DNA of 14,353 bases, from contig JACIYY010000035.1 in the NCBI GenBank assembly GCA_014359685.1, positions 1 to 14,353 of the forward strand, read 5' to 3'. This DNA comes from Porphyrobacter sp. GTDB taxonomy: Bacteria > Pseudomonadota > Alphaproteobacteria > Sphingomonadales > Sphingomonadaceae. Within the stretch, counting starts at the first letter, position 1. Every line of letters begins with the position of its first letter. Under the pieces are notes generated by a model. The model worked only from the letters and a program-made list of their open reading frames with translations. It made no database searches and was not told the DNA's origin. Below are positions 1 to 6,803 of this stretch, piece after piece. The position numbers and the translations under genes are program-made.

Positions 1-139
1 CTCATCGCGACGCTGATAGCGCAGCGGACTTACCGAACCGTTGCGGAGGTTTTTTGGGGCGGCCCGTGCACCCTTCTGCCCGCCCCGCGCGTTCAACGAC
101 AACGCCAGACAGGCGACAGGGCCAGACAGGAGAGCAGCC

Positions 140-406
140 ATGAGCGATGCAAGCGCCATTCGGGAGCATATGGAGGTGATCGGGGCCGACGGGGTCCATG
201 TCGGCACCGTCGATGCGGTCGAAGGCGGCCGGATCAAGCTGACGAAGAAGGATTCGGGCGCCCAGATCGAAGGCGCCGAGGGCGCCCATGCCGGGCACCA
301 TCACTTCATCCCCATGGGCCTCGTCGCCGACGTCGAAGGTGACAAGGTCCGCCTGAGCGCCACCGCCGCCAATGCGGTGCTGTTCGAGGAGGAAGAGGGC
401 GGCTGA
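140..406 (+). CDS. DUF2171 domain protein
   Basis: Predicted 88-residue soluble cytoplasmic protein. It reads as one small beta-rich DUF2171-type domain: an N-terminal stretch proposing 'GADGVHVGTVDAVEGGRIKL', a His-rich patch (GHHHFIP, residues about 65-71) and a final strand pair 'VADVEGDKVRLSA', ending in an acidic tail. Related proteins are often annotated as PRC-barrel-like and have no established biochemical role, so none is given here. The ATG at 140 is chosen over the upstream in-frame ATG at 41 because a good ribosome binding site (AGGAGAG, about 128-134) precedes it and the family match begins there. The gene converges on nrdA, and its stop codon sits inside a terminator hairpin. 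Family assignment is from sequence pattern only. Confidence 0.85.
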   Translation: MSDASAIREHMEVIGADGVHVGTVDAVEGGRIKLTKKDSGAQIEGAEGAHAGHHHFIPMGLVADVEGDKVRLSATAANAVLFEEEEGG

Positions 407-421
407 ACCGCGCCGCCCTTT
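397..421 (+). terminator. Intrinsic terminator after the DUF2171 gene
   Basis: A perfect 7-bp inverted repeat, GGGCGGC (397-403) and GCCGCCC (412-418), encloses an 8-nt loop and is followed by TTT. The loop includes the stop codon of the DUF2171 gene. It lies in the 27-bp gap between two convergent genes and may also help to stop nrdA transcripts from the other side, although the T tract is poor in that direction. Confidence 0.6.
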
Positions 422-433
422 ACCGGGGCCGCA

Positions 434-2428
434 TCACTGGCAGGCCAGGCATTCGTCGTAATCGGTGCTGCCTGCCAGTTCGTACCGCGCCGGGTCGAGC
501 GTGTTGTCGGCTTCCACGCCGCCGGCAAAGCCCGCGCGCTGCACGCTCTTGGAGCGCAGGTAATAGAGCGACTTGATGCCCTTCTCCCAGGCCTGGAAGT
601 GCAGCATCATCAGGTCCCACTTGTCCACGTCGGCGGGGATGAACAGGTTGAGGCTCTGCGCCTGATCGATCAAGGGCGCGCGGTCGGCGGCGAATTCCAG
701 CAGCCAGCGCTGGTCGATCTCGAAGCTGGTCTTGTAGACCGCCTTCTCCTCGGGCGTCAGGAAATCGAGGTGCTGGACCGATCCGCCCTTTTCGAGGATC
801 GAGTTCCAGACGTTGGTCGAATCCTTGGCCTTGTCGCGCAGCAGCGCCTCCAGATAGGGATTCTTGACCACGAAGCTGCCCGACAGCGTCTTGTGGGTGT
901 AGATGTTGGCCGGGATCGGCTCGATGCAGGCGCTGGTCCCGCCGCAGATGATGCTGATCGAGGCGGTCGGCGCGATCGCCATCTTGCACGAAAAGCGCTC
1001 CATCACCCCTGTATCCTCGGCATCGGGACAGGCGCCGCGTTCCTCCGCCAGCACCATCGACGCCTCGTTGGCGCGGGCATTGATGTGCTGGAACATCTTC
1101 AGGTTCCAGGCCTTGGCCATCGCCGTCTCGAAGCCGATATTCTTCATCTGCAGGAAGGAGTGGAACCCCATCACCCCCATCCCGACGCTGCGTTCGCGCA
1201 TCGCCGAATAGCGCGCGCGGGCCATTTCCGGCGGGGCGCGGTCGATGTAATCCTGCAGCACGTTGTCGAGGAAGCGCATCACGTCCTCGATGAAGCGCTT
1301 GTCGCCGGCCCACTGGTCCCAGGTCTCAAGATTCAGCGAGCTGAGGCAGCACACCGCCGTGCGATCGTTGCCCAGATGATCGCGCCCGGTGGGCAGCGTG
1401 ATTTCCGAACACAGGTTGGAGGTGGAGACCTTCAGCCCCAGCTCGCGATGGTGGCGCGGCATCATCCGGTTCACCGTGTCGGAGAACACGATATAGGGCT
1501 CGCCGGTCGCCAGCCGGGTCTCGACCAGCTTCTGGAACAGGCTGCGCGCATCCACCGTCGCGCGCACCGAGCCGTCCTTGGGGCTCCGCAGCGGCCACGG
1601 ATCGCCGGCGCGGACCGCTTCCATGAAGGCATCGCTCAGCAGCACGCCGTGATGCAGGTTCAGCGCCTTGCGGTTGAAATCGCCGCTGGGCTTGCGGATC
1701 TCGAGGAACTCCTCGATCTCCGGATGGCTGACATCGAGATAGCAGGCCGCCGAACCGCGCCGCAGCGATCCCTGGCTGATCGCCAGCGTCAGCGAATCCA
1801 TCACCCGCACGAAGGGGATGATGCCGCTGGTCTTGCCGTTCAGCCCGACCGGCTCGCCGATCCCGCGGACATTGCCCCAATAGGTGCCGATCCCGCCGCC
1901 CCGGCTGGCGAGCCAGACATTCTCGTTCCAGGTGGCGACGATCCCTTCCAGGCTGTCATCGACCGAATTGAGATAGCAGCTGATCGGCAGCCCGCGATTG
2001 GTCCCGCCATTGGACAGCACCGGCGTGGCGGGCATGAACCACAGCTTGGAGATGTAATCGTAGAGCCGGCGGGCATGGGCCTCGTCATCGGCATAGGCGT
2101 CGGCGACGCGGGCGAACAGATCCTGATAGCTTTCGCCGGGCAGCAGGTAGCGGTCGGTCAGCGTCTCCTTCCCAAAGACGGTCAGCAGCGCATCGCGCGA
2201 CGGATCGGTCGGCACGTCGAAGCGGCGCGGGCTGATCGTCTTGGAATCGGGCTGGGCGGGCGCGGTGGCCGGCGCGGCCTGCATGGCGGCATTGGCGGCA
2301 AGGTCCTGATCCATCGCCATCGTCCCCGTGCCCTCTTTGACACCCGTTTCGGCACCCGTTCCGGCAGGGGCCGCAATGCCGTCGCCCAGCAGGTCCATCG
2401 CTGCCTGTTCGCCGTTCCTGAAATCCAT
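434..2428 (-). CDS. nrdA: Ribonucleoside-diphosphate reductase, alpha (large) subunit, class I
   Basis: Catalytic subunit of aerobic ribonucleotide reductase. It reduces ribonucleoside diphosphates to deoxyribonucleotides for DNA synthesis together with a radical-generating beta subunit. The 664-residue product shows the expected landmarks: the redox cysteine in PISCYLNS (C151), the catalytic loop NLCSE (N338, C340, E342), the second redox cysteine in AVCCLSS (C360/C361), the radical-transfer tyrosine pair YYLRS (Y622-Y623) and a C-terminal thiol shuttle CLACQ (C660, C663). The first 60 or so residues are Ala/Gly/Pro-rich and show no ATP-cone, so dATP shut-off through an alpha-subunit cone is not expected. 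The ATG at 2428 is preceded by AGGGA and lies about 33 nt from the inferred transcription start; internal Met codons at residues 11 and 37 are less likely starts. nrdB is not next to it in this window. Confidence 0.97.
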   Translation of the reverse strand: MDFRNGEQAAMDLLGDGIAAPAGTGAETGVKEGTGTMAMDQDLAANAAMQAAPATAPAQPDSKTISPRRFDVPTDPSRDALLTVFGKETLTDRYLLPGESYQDLFARVADAYADDEAHARRLYDYISKLWFMPATPVLSNGGTNRGLPISCYLNSVDDSLEGIVATWNENVWLASRGGGIGTYWGNVRGIGEPVGLNGKTSGIIPFVRVMDSLTLAISQGSLRRGSAACYLDVSHPEIEEFLEIRKPSGDFNRKALNLHHGVLLSDAFMEAVRAGDPWPLRSPKDGSVRATVDARSLFQKLVETRLATGEPYIVFSDTVNRMMPRHHRELGLKVSTSNLCSEITLPTGRDHLGNDRTAVCCLSSLNLETWDQWAGDKRFIEDVMRFLDNVLQDYIDRAPPEMARARYSAMRERSVGMGVMGFHSFLQMKNIGFETAMAKAWNLKMFQHINARANEASMVLAEERGACPDAEDTGVMERFSCKMAIAPTASISIICGGTSACIEPIPANIYTHKTLSGSFVVKNPYLEALLRDKAKDSTNVWNSILEKGGSVQHLDFLTPEEKAVYKTSFEIDQRWLLEFAADRAPLIDQAQSLNLFIPADVDKWDLMMLHFQAWEKGIKSLYYLRSKSVQRAGFAGGVEADNTLDPARYELAGSTDYDECLACQ

Positions 2429-2468
2429 GCTGGCAGTCCCTGTCTGGTTCGATTTGTCTGGTCGGTCC

Positions 2469-2474
2469 TATCTA
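2469..2474 (-). promoter_or_regulatory. -10 element of the nrdA promoter
   Basis: On the minus strand TAGATA lies exactly 17 nt downstream of TTGTGG (2492-2497). This is the spacing of a sigma70-type promoter. Transcription would start near 2462 and leave a leader of about 33 nt before the nrdA ATG, which agrees with the chosen start codon. Read by eye, not tested. Confidence 0.5.
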
Positions 2475-2478
2475 GGGA

Positions 2479-2497
2479 TTGTGGGTGTCACCCACAA
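2479..2497. promoter_or_regulatory. 19-bp palindrome over the nrdA -35 region (putative operator)
   Basis: Perfect 9-bp arms TTGTGGGTG and CACCCACAA surround one central base. The palindrome covers the predicted -35 hexamer (TTGTGG, 2492-2497) and most of the promoter spacer, so a bound dimeric protein would block RNA polymerase. Ribonucleotide reductase genes are commonly controlled by NrdR, but this motif does not look like the AT-rich NrdR box I know, so the binding protein is left open. The remaining bases up to the nadB terminator (2499-2664) show no gene or clear motif. Confidence 0.5.
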
Positions 2498-2664
2498 ACC
2501 GAACCAACACGTAGTGAATCGGAGCGATCGGCCGCGCAAGGGGGGAGCAGCGACAGGGGGCCGTCCGGGCGCCCTCCAGTCTCCCCGCCAGCTCCGCCAG
2601 GACCGCGCGACGCGTGGACCGAGCGCCATCGGCGACCAGCGCAAGCCCTGAAATGAAACTGCGG

Positions 2665-2688
2665 AAAACTTGCCCGCCGGGCGGCAAG
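2665..2688 (-). terminator. Intrinsic terminator after nadB
   Basis: Read on the minus strand, CTTGCC and GGCAAG form a 6-bp stem around a GC-rich 8-nt loop and are followed directly by TTTT. It lies 20 nt after the nadB stop and separates nadB from the nrdA promoter. Confidence 0.65.
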
Positions 2689-2708
2689 GGCGGCAAGGGC
2701 GGCCGGGT

Positions 2709-4301
2709 TCAGGGGACCAGCACCGTGTCCCGGGCGACAGAATCGGTGTGCGGGTAATCGAGCGTGTAGTGCAGGCCGCGGCTCTCGTGCCGCCTCAGCG
2801 CACTCTGGACGATCAGATCGGCGCATTGCAGCAGGTTGCGAAGCTCGATCAGGTCGGTGGTGACGCGGAAATGCCCGTAATAATCCTCAATCTCTGCGTG
2901 CAGCATCGTGATCCGGTGGGCCGCGCGCTCCAGCCGCTTGGTGGTCCGCACGATGCCGACATAGTTCCACATGAAGCGGCGGATCTCGGTCCAGTTCTGC
3001 TTGATCACCACCTCCTCGTCCGAATCGGTGACGCGGCTTTCGTCCCATTCGCGGATCGCCGGCGGGGCCTCGAAGCGGTCCCAGCGGGCGAGGATGTCGC
3101 GCGCGGCCGCCTCGCCGAAGACGAAGCATTCCAGCAGGCTGTTGGAGGCGAGGCGATTGGCGCCGTGGAGCCCGCTCTCGGTGCATTCGCCGGCCGCATA
3201 GAGGCCGGGCAGGTCGGTGCGGCCGGCCAGGTCGATGACGATCCCGCCGCAGGTGTAATGCTGCGCCGGGACCACCGGAATCGGTCCCGCGGTCATGTCG
3301 ATGCCGAGGCCGAGCAGCTTGGCATGGATGGTCGGGAAATGCTCGCGCACAAATGCCGCCGGCAGGTGGCTGATGTCGAGATGGACGTAATCGAGGCCGA
3401 AGCGCTTGATCTCCGAATCGATCGCCCGGGCGACCACGTCGCGCGGGGCCAGCTCCATCCGCTCGCGGTCGTAGAAGGCCATGAAGCGCTTGCCGGTGCG
3501 CGGATTGATCAGCCGCCCGCCCTCTCCGCGCACCGCCTCGGTGACGAGGAAGTTCTTGACCTCCAGATGGTAGAGGCAGGTCGGGTGGAACTGCATCATC
3601 TCCATATTGGCAACGCGCGCGCCGGCCCGCCACGCCATCGCGATGCCATCGCCGGTGGCGCCGCGCGGCGCGGTCGAGAACTGATAGACCCGGCCCGCCC
3701 CGCCCGCCGCCAGGATCGTCGCACGCGCGGTATAGGCGCCGACCTCGCCACTCGCTTCGTCGAGCGCATAGGCGCCCCACACCCGGCCGGAGCCGCAATA
3801 GCGCTCCTCGTTGCGGCCGGTGATCAGCTCGATGCACGACCGGCCGGGCAGCAGGGTGATGTTGGGATTGGCCTCGGCCGCCTTCAGCAGCGCCGCCTGC
3901 ACCGCCTGCCCGGTGGCGTCGGCGACATGGACGATGCGGCGGTGCGAATGGCCGCCCTCGCGCGTCAGGTGCAGGCTGGCGCCCTCGGTGTTGAACGGCA
4001 CGCCAAGCTCGACCAGCCGGGCGATCGCGGCAGGCGCGCGTTCGATCACGAACTCCACCGTCTCGCGCTTGTTGAGGCCGGCGCCGGCGACCATGGTGTC
4101 GCGGATATGGTCCTCGAACGTGTCGCCGGCATCGAGCACCGCGGCGATCCCGCCCTGCGCCCAGGCGGTGGAGCCGCCGGTCAGCGGCCCCTTGGCCAGC
4201 ACCAGCACGTGCAAGCGCTGTGCCAGCGTCAGCGCGGCGGTCAGCCCGGCCGCGCCGGAACCGATGATCAGGACGTCATAATCGTGCCGCGCGGTTGCCA
4301 T
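2709..4301 (-). CDS. nadB: L-aspartate oxidase
   Basis: Flavoenzyme that oxidises L-aspartate to iminoaspartate, the first step of de novo NAD synthesis; the product is passed to quinolinate synthase (NadA). The 530-residue length is normal for the family. Visible signatures are the N-terminal FAD dinucleotide motif GSGAAG (residues 14-19), GGSTAWAQGGIAA, the substrate-loop stretch HSHRRIVHVADATG, MMQFHPTCLY, TEAVRGEGG, the catalytic-type arginine in PRDVVARAID, and the C-terminal flavin segment ending LHGANRLASNSLLE, followed by the helical C-terminal domain. It is related to succinate dehydrogenase flavoproteins, but the substrate-loop and NRLASNSLLE motifs favour NadB. nadA and nadC are not in the window. 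The start at 4301 lacks a good Shine-Dalgarno sequence and a GC-rich hairpin lies just upstream. Read-through from the ABC ATPase gene 52 bp upstream is possible. Confidence 0.96.
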   Translation of the reverse strand: MATARHDYDVLIIGSGAAGLTAALTLAQRLHVLVLAKGPLTGGSTAWAQGGIAAVLDAGDTFEDHIRDTMVAGAGLNKRETVEFVIERAPAAIARLVELGVPFNTEGASLHLTREGGHSHRRIVHVADATGQAVQAALLKAAEANPNITLLPGRSCIELITGRNEERYCGSGRVWGAYALDEASGEVGAYTARATILAAGGAGRVYQFSTAPRGATGDGIAMAWRAGARVANMEMMQFHPTCLYHLEVKNFLVTEAVRGEGGRLINPRTGKRFMAFYDRERMELAPRDVVARAIDSEIKRFGLDYVHLDISHLPAAFVREHFPTIHAKLLGLGIDMTAGPIPVVPAQHYTCGGIVIDLAGRTDLPGLYAAGECTESGLHGANRLASNSLLECFVFGEAAARDILARWDRFEAPPAIREWDESRVTDSDEEVVIKQNWTEIRRFMWNYVGIVRTTKRLERAAHRITMLHAEIEDYYGHFRVTTDLIELRNLLQCADLIVQSALRRHESRGLHYTLDYPHTDSVARDTVLVP

Positions 4302-4315
4302 CGCGCAGCGTCATG

Positions 4316-4336
4316 GCGCCGCCGCCGGGGCGGCGC
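4316..4336 (-). other. GC hairpin in the gap between the ABC ATPase gene and nadB
   Basis: Perfect 8-bp arms GCGCCGCC (4316-4323) and GGCGGCGC (4329-4336) enclose a 5-nt loop. It lies 14 nt upstream of the nadB ATG on the transcribed minus strand. There is no U tract, so it is not a standard intrinsic terminator. It could weaken nadB translation, mark an mRNA processing point, or be a by-product of high GC content. Confidence 0.35.
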
Positions 4337-4353
4337 AAGCGGAGAGGGGCGGG

Positions 4354-5325
4354 TCAGGCCTGCTCGCGCACCCGGCTGGTCAGCTGAACGAACACGTCCT
4401 CCAGGTCCGGCTCGCGGGTGGTCACGTCCTCGATCGCGTAGCCGTGGCGCTGGATCGCGGCCAGCACCTGCCCGGCGCTCGACCGGTCGCGGTGATAGGT
4501 GATCTCCAGCGTGCGCGGCTCTATCATCTCGACCTTCGAGAAGGCCGGGTCGGCCGGCGGCGCGGCGATCTCGCGGTCGAGCGAGACGCGCACGATCTTC
4601 TCGCGCATCATCCCCACCAGCTCGCGCGTCGGCTTGTTGGCGATCAGCTCGCCATGGTCGATGATCGCGATGCGCTCGCACAATTGCTCGGCTTCCTCGA
4701 GGTAATGCGTGGTCAGCACCACCGTCACCCCTTCGCGGTTCAGCTCGGTCACCAGCTCCCACAGCTGGCGGCGCAGCTCGACATCGACGCCGGCGGTGGG
4801 CTCGTCCAGCACCAGCACCGGGGGCGAATGGACCATCGCCTTGGCGATCAGCAGGCGACGTTTCATGCCGCCCGACAGCGACCGTGCATAGGCATCGCGC
4901 TTGTCGGACAGATGGACCGCGCGCAGCAGCTCCTCCGACCGGCGCAGCGCCCTCGCCACGCCATACATGCCGGCCTGGTTCTCCAGCACCTCGAACGGGG
5001 TGAAGAACGGATCGAACACGATCTCCTGCGGGACGATGCCGATCGACAGCTTGCCGTTGCGGTGGTCGCGGTCGATGTCGTGGCCCCAGATGCGGATCGT
5101 GCCGCTGGTCTTCATCACCATCCCGGCCATGATGTTGATCAGCGTCGACTTGCCCGCGCCATTGGGGCCGAGCAGGCCGAAGATGCCGCCCTCCGGCACG
5201 TCGAGGCTGATGCCCTTGAGCGCCAGCTTGGCCGGTGCGCCGCGCTGGGCGGCGTATTCCTTGACCAGATTGCGGATGGCGATCGCCGGCTCGGCGGCGG
5301 ACTCGGTGGCGCTCGGTTCGGGCAT
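4354..5325 (-). CDS. ABC transporter ATP-binding protein, YadG-like
   Basis: ATPase subunit of an ABC-2-type exporter, 323 residues. Motifs in order: Walker A GPNGAGKS (53-60), Q-loop within GIVPQE (Q100), the stretch DPFFTPFEVLENQAGMYGV (105-123), signature LSGGM (150-154), Walker B LVLDE (171-175), D-loop, and the switch histidine in TTHYLEEAE (H207). The VPQE-FDPF-NQAGMYGV pattern and the SGGMKRRL signature closely resemble E. coli YadG. The C-terminal 90 residues form the usual accessory domain ending EDVFVQLTSR. The substrate is unknown. The partner membrane protein (YadH-like permease) is not adjacent: nadB follows and a divergent gene precedes it. The ATG at 5325 is the only sensible start, since sequence upstream in the frame reads as antisense of the next gene. 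Confidence 0.93.
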   Translation of the reverse strand: MPEPSATESAAEPAIAIRNLVKEYAAQRGAPAKLALKGISLDVPEGGIFGLLGPNGAGKSTLINIMAGMVMKTSGTIRIWGHDIDRDHRNGKLSIGIVPQEIVFDPFFTPFEVLENQAGMYGVARALRRSEELLRAVHLSDKRDAYARSLSGGMKRRLLIAKAMVHSPPVLVLDEPTAGVDVELRRQLWELVTELNREGVTVVLTTHYLEEAEQLCERIAIIDHGELIANKPTRELVGMMREKIVRVSLDREIAAPPADPAFSKVEMIEPRTLEITYHRDRSSAGQVLAAIQRHGYAIEDVTTREPDLEDVFVQLTSRVREQA

Positions 5326-5415
5326 GGCCGCGCTGTGGCCCGCCAGCGGCGCGGCGTAAAGGGCCTGCGCGGCGGGGATTGCGGAGCGGCAGGGCCGGCG
5401 GTAGGATCGGCCGCG

Positions 5416-5694
5416 ATGGACCCAGCGCCCGACATCAGCCCGGAAACGGCCCCCGAGATCACCTTCGTCGACACCCCCACCGTTTGGTGCGACGGCGCCG
5501 GCGACATCCGCGGCGGACCCAATGTCCGCCCCGCCGCGCTCGGCCATCCGCGCGTCTACATGCAGATCGACGAGAAGGGCTATGTCGATTGCGGCTATTG
5601 CGACCGCCGCTTCGTGCTCAGCGGCGGCCCGGCCGACCGGTCGCTGCACGAAGTGGCGCCCGGCCATCTGCCGGAACCGTCGCCGGGGCCTTGA
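5416..5694 (+). CDS. CHCC-type zinc-finger protein, NDUFS6-like
   Basis: 92-residue protein with the zf-CHCC pattern: C25 (TVWCDG), H44 (LGHPRVYM), C59 and C62 (VDCGYCDRRF), followed by FVLSGG. The same four-ligand zinc site occurs in the mitochondrial complex I accessory subunit NDUFS6, and alphaproteobacteria carry stand-alone homologues. A role with NADH dehydrogenase is therefore plausible but is not shown by this locus, which contains no nuo genes. The N-terminal 22 residues are Pro/Glu-rich and probably disordered. The ATG at 5416 is supported by TAGGAT upstream. The gene is divergent from the ABC ATPase gene, with 90 bp between the two starts, and heads a run of three short plus-strand genes. 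Confidence 0.9.
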   Translation: MDPAPDISPETAPEITFVDTPTVWCDGAGDIRGGPNVRPAALGHPRVYMQIDEKGYVDCGYCDRRFVLSGGPADRSLHEVAPGHLPEPSPGP

Positions 5695-5763
5695 TCGCCG
5701 CGCCCCGCTCAGCGCCTGTTCATGGCGCCCCGGCCATCTCCTGAACGGAGATCGGAGACTGCC

Positions 5764-6195
5764 ATGACAACCCTGGCCATCAAGACCCCCGCGGCGAAGG
5801 CGCTCGCCGCCATCCTTGCCGCCACCGCGCTGACCCTGTCCGCGAGCGCCGCCTCGGCCGCGACCCGGGCGGAGAAGGGCGAGGCGCGGCTGGCCAAGAT
5901 GATCGAGGGCCGCGTCGCCGGCGATCCGGTGAGCTGCATCGCGACGATGAGCGGCAGCCGCCTGAAGGTCATCGATCACGTCGGCATCGCCTACGACGCC
6001 GGCCGCACCATCTATGTCGCCCGCGCCGATCGGCCGCAATCGCTCGACGGGTTCGACACATTGGTGATCGAACGCTCGGGCAGCCAATTGTGCAAGCAGG
6101 ACATGATCCGCACCGTCGACCTCAACGCAGGCTTCACCACCGGAATCGTCTTCCTCGGCGATTTCGTGCCCTATACCCGCCCCGAAGCGGGCTGA
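5764..6195 (+). CDS. Small secreted protein of unknown function
   Basis: 143-residue protein with a clear signal peptide: lysines near the start, a hydrophobic Ala/Leu core (residues 10-28) and a likely cleavage after ASAASAA (near residue 33). The mature part begins TRAEKGEARLAKMIEGRVAG and has exactly two cysteines, C58 (VSCIA) and C110 (SQLCKQD), which could form a disulfide in the periplasm. It ends FLGDFVPYTRP. I recognise this pattern (EKGEA.LAKM.EGR, later GSQLC and FVPY) as a recurrent sphingomonad family with no known function. The ATG at 5764 is preceded by GGAGACT and gives the signal peptide directly; the in-frame ATG at 5722 lies upstream of this ribosome site. It sits 69 bp after the zinc-finger gene and 17 bp before the DUF924 gene. 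Confidence 0.85.
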   Translation: MTTLAIKTPAAKALAAILAATALTLSASAASAATRAEKGEARLAKMIEGRVAGDPVSCIATMSGSRLKVIDHVGIAYDAGRTIYVARADRPQSLDGFDTLVIERSGSQLCKQDMIRTVDLNAGFTTGIVFLGDFVPYTRPEAG

Positions 6196-6212
6196 CCGGC
6201 GCTTCTGCCGCA

Positions 6213-6767
6213 ATGGCGCTCGCCAAGCGGCGCTGGGCGGCGGAACTGCTCCACGTCTGGTTCCACCGCCTGAACCTGCGCGACTGGTTCGGCGGCGGCG
6301 AAGCGGTGGACGCGATGCTGCACCGCCGCTTCGCCCGCGAATGGGCGATGCTCAAGGGCCAGCCGGCGCAGCGCTTCCTGTCCGACCCGCAAATGGCGCT
6401 GGCCGGCGTGCTGCTGTTCGACCAGATCCCGCGCAACCTGTTCCGCGGCACGGCGCGGGCCTTTGCCAGCGACCGGCTGGCGCTGGCGATCGCCCGTGGC
6501 GCGCTGGCGAGGGGCTTCGACAAGGCGCTGACCGCGCGGCAGCGCCAGTTCCTCGCCATGCCGCTGATGCACAGCGAGGCGATCGCCGACCAGCGCGCCA
6601 GCCTGCGCCTCTATGCCGCCCTGCCGCCGGACCATGGCTGGGCGTTCGCGCGCCAGCATCACGCGATGATCGCCCGCTTCGGCCGTTTCCCGCACCGCAA
6701 CCGGGTGCTCGGACGGCGCAGCACGCCGGCGGAGGAGCGGGCGGTGGCGGCGGGCTTCGCCTGGTAG
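6213..6767 (+). CDS. DUF924 family protein
   Basis: 184-residue cytoplasmic protein of the DUF924 family, an all-helical TPR-like fold with no established activity. The family's marker segments are present: WF.RL (near residues 16-20), the central LLFDQIPRNLFRGTARAF (67-84), the PLMHSE motif (117-122) and the C-terminal RFGRFPHRN (155-163) with its Arg/His cluster. The domain fills the entire protein. The ATG at 6213 begins 17 nt after the upstream stop. Longer versions of this frame read through the preceding gene in another phase and are rejected. The gene converges on lepA, with 36 bp between the stops and no convincing terminator there. Confidence 0.92.
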   Translation: MALAKRRWAAELLHVWFHRLNLRDWFGGGEAVDAMLHRRFAREWAMLKGQPAQRFLSDPQMALAGVLLFDQIPRNLFRGTARAFASDRLALAIARGALARGFDKALTARQRQFLAMPLMHSEAIADQRASLRLYAALPPDHGWAFARQHHAMIARFGRFPHRNRVLGRRSTPAEERAVAAGFAW

Positions 6768-6803
6768 CGGCCGGACCGGCGACCCGGCGAATGCGGCCCT
6801 GTG

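Noticed and set aside
1..60. Weak hairpin with a T run (AACC...GGTT then TTTT) near the left edge, as a terminator of an upstream gene
   Set aside because: The stem has only four base pairs, and no gene end can be identified before it in the window.
2516..2520. GANTC (CcrM methylation) site upstream of the nrdA promoter
   Set aside because: A single GAATC is expected by chance at this length, and its position far upstream of the -35 does not argue for cell-cycle control.
599..2656. A 685-codon open frame on the plus strand opposite nrdA, and other long frames opposite nadB, lepA and the reductase gene
   Set aside because: They are antisense shadows that arise from high GC content. Their His/Arg/Ala-rich translations match no family, while the opposite strand encodes clear enzymes.
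6768..6803. Possible bidirectional terminator between the DUF924 gene and lepA
   Set aside because: GCCGG and CCGGC are separated by a single base, which cannot form a hairpin loop, and there is no T tract.
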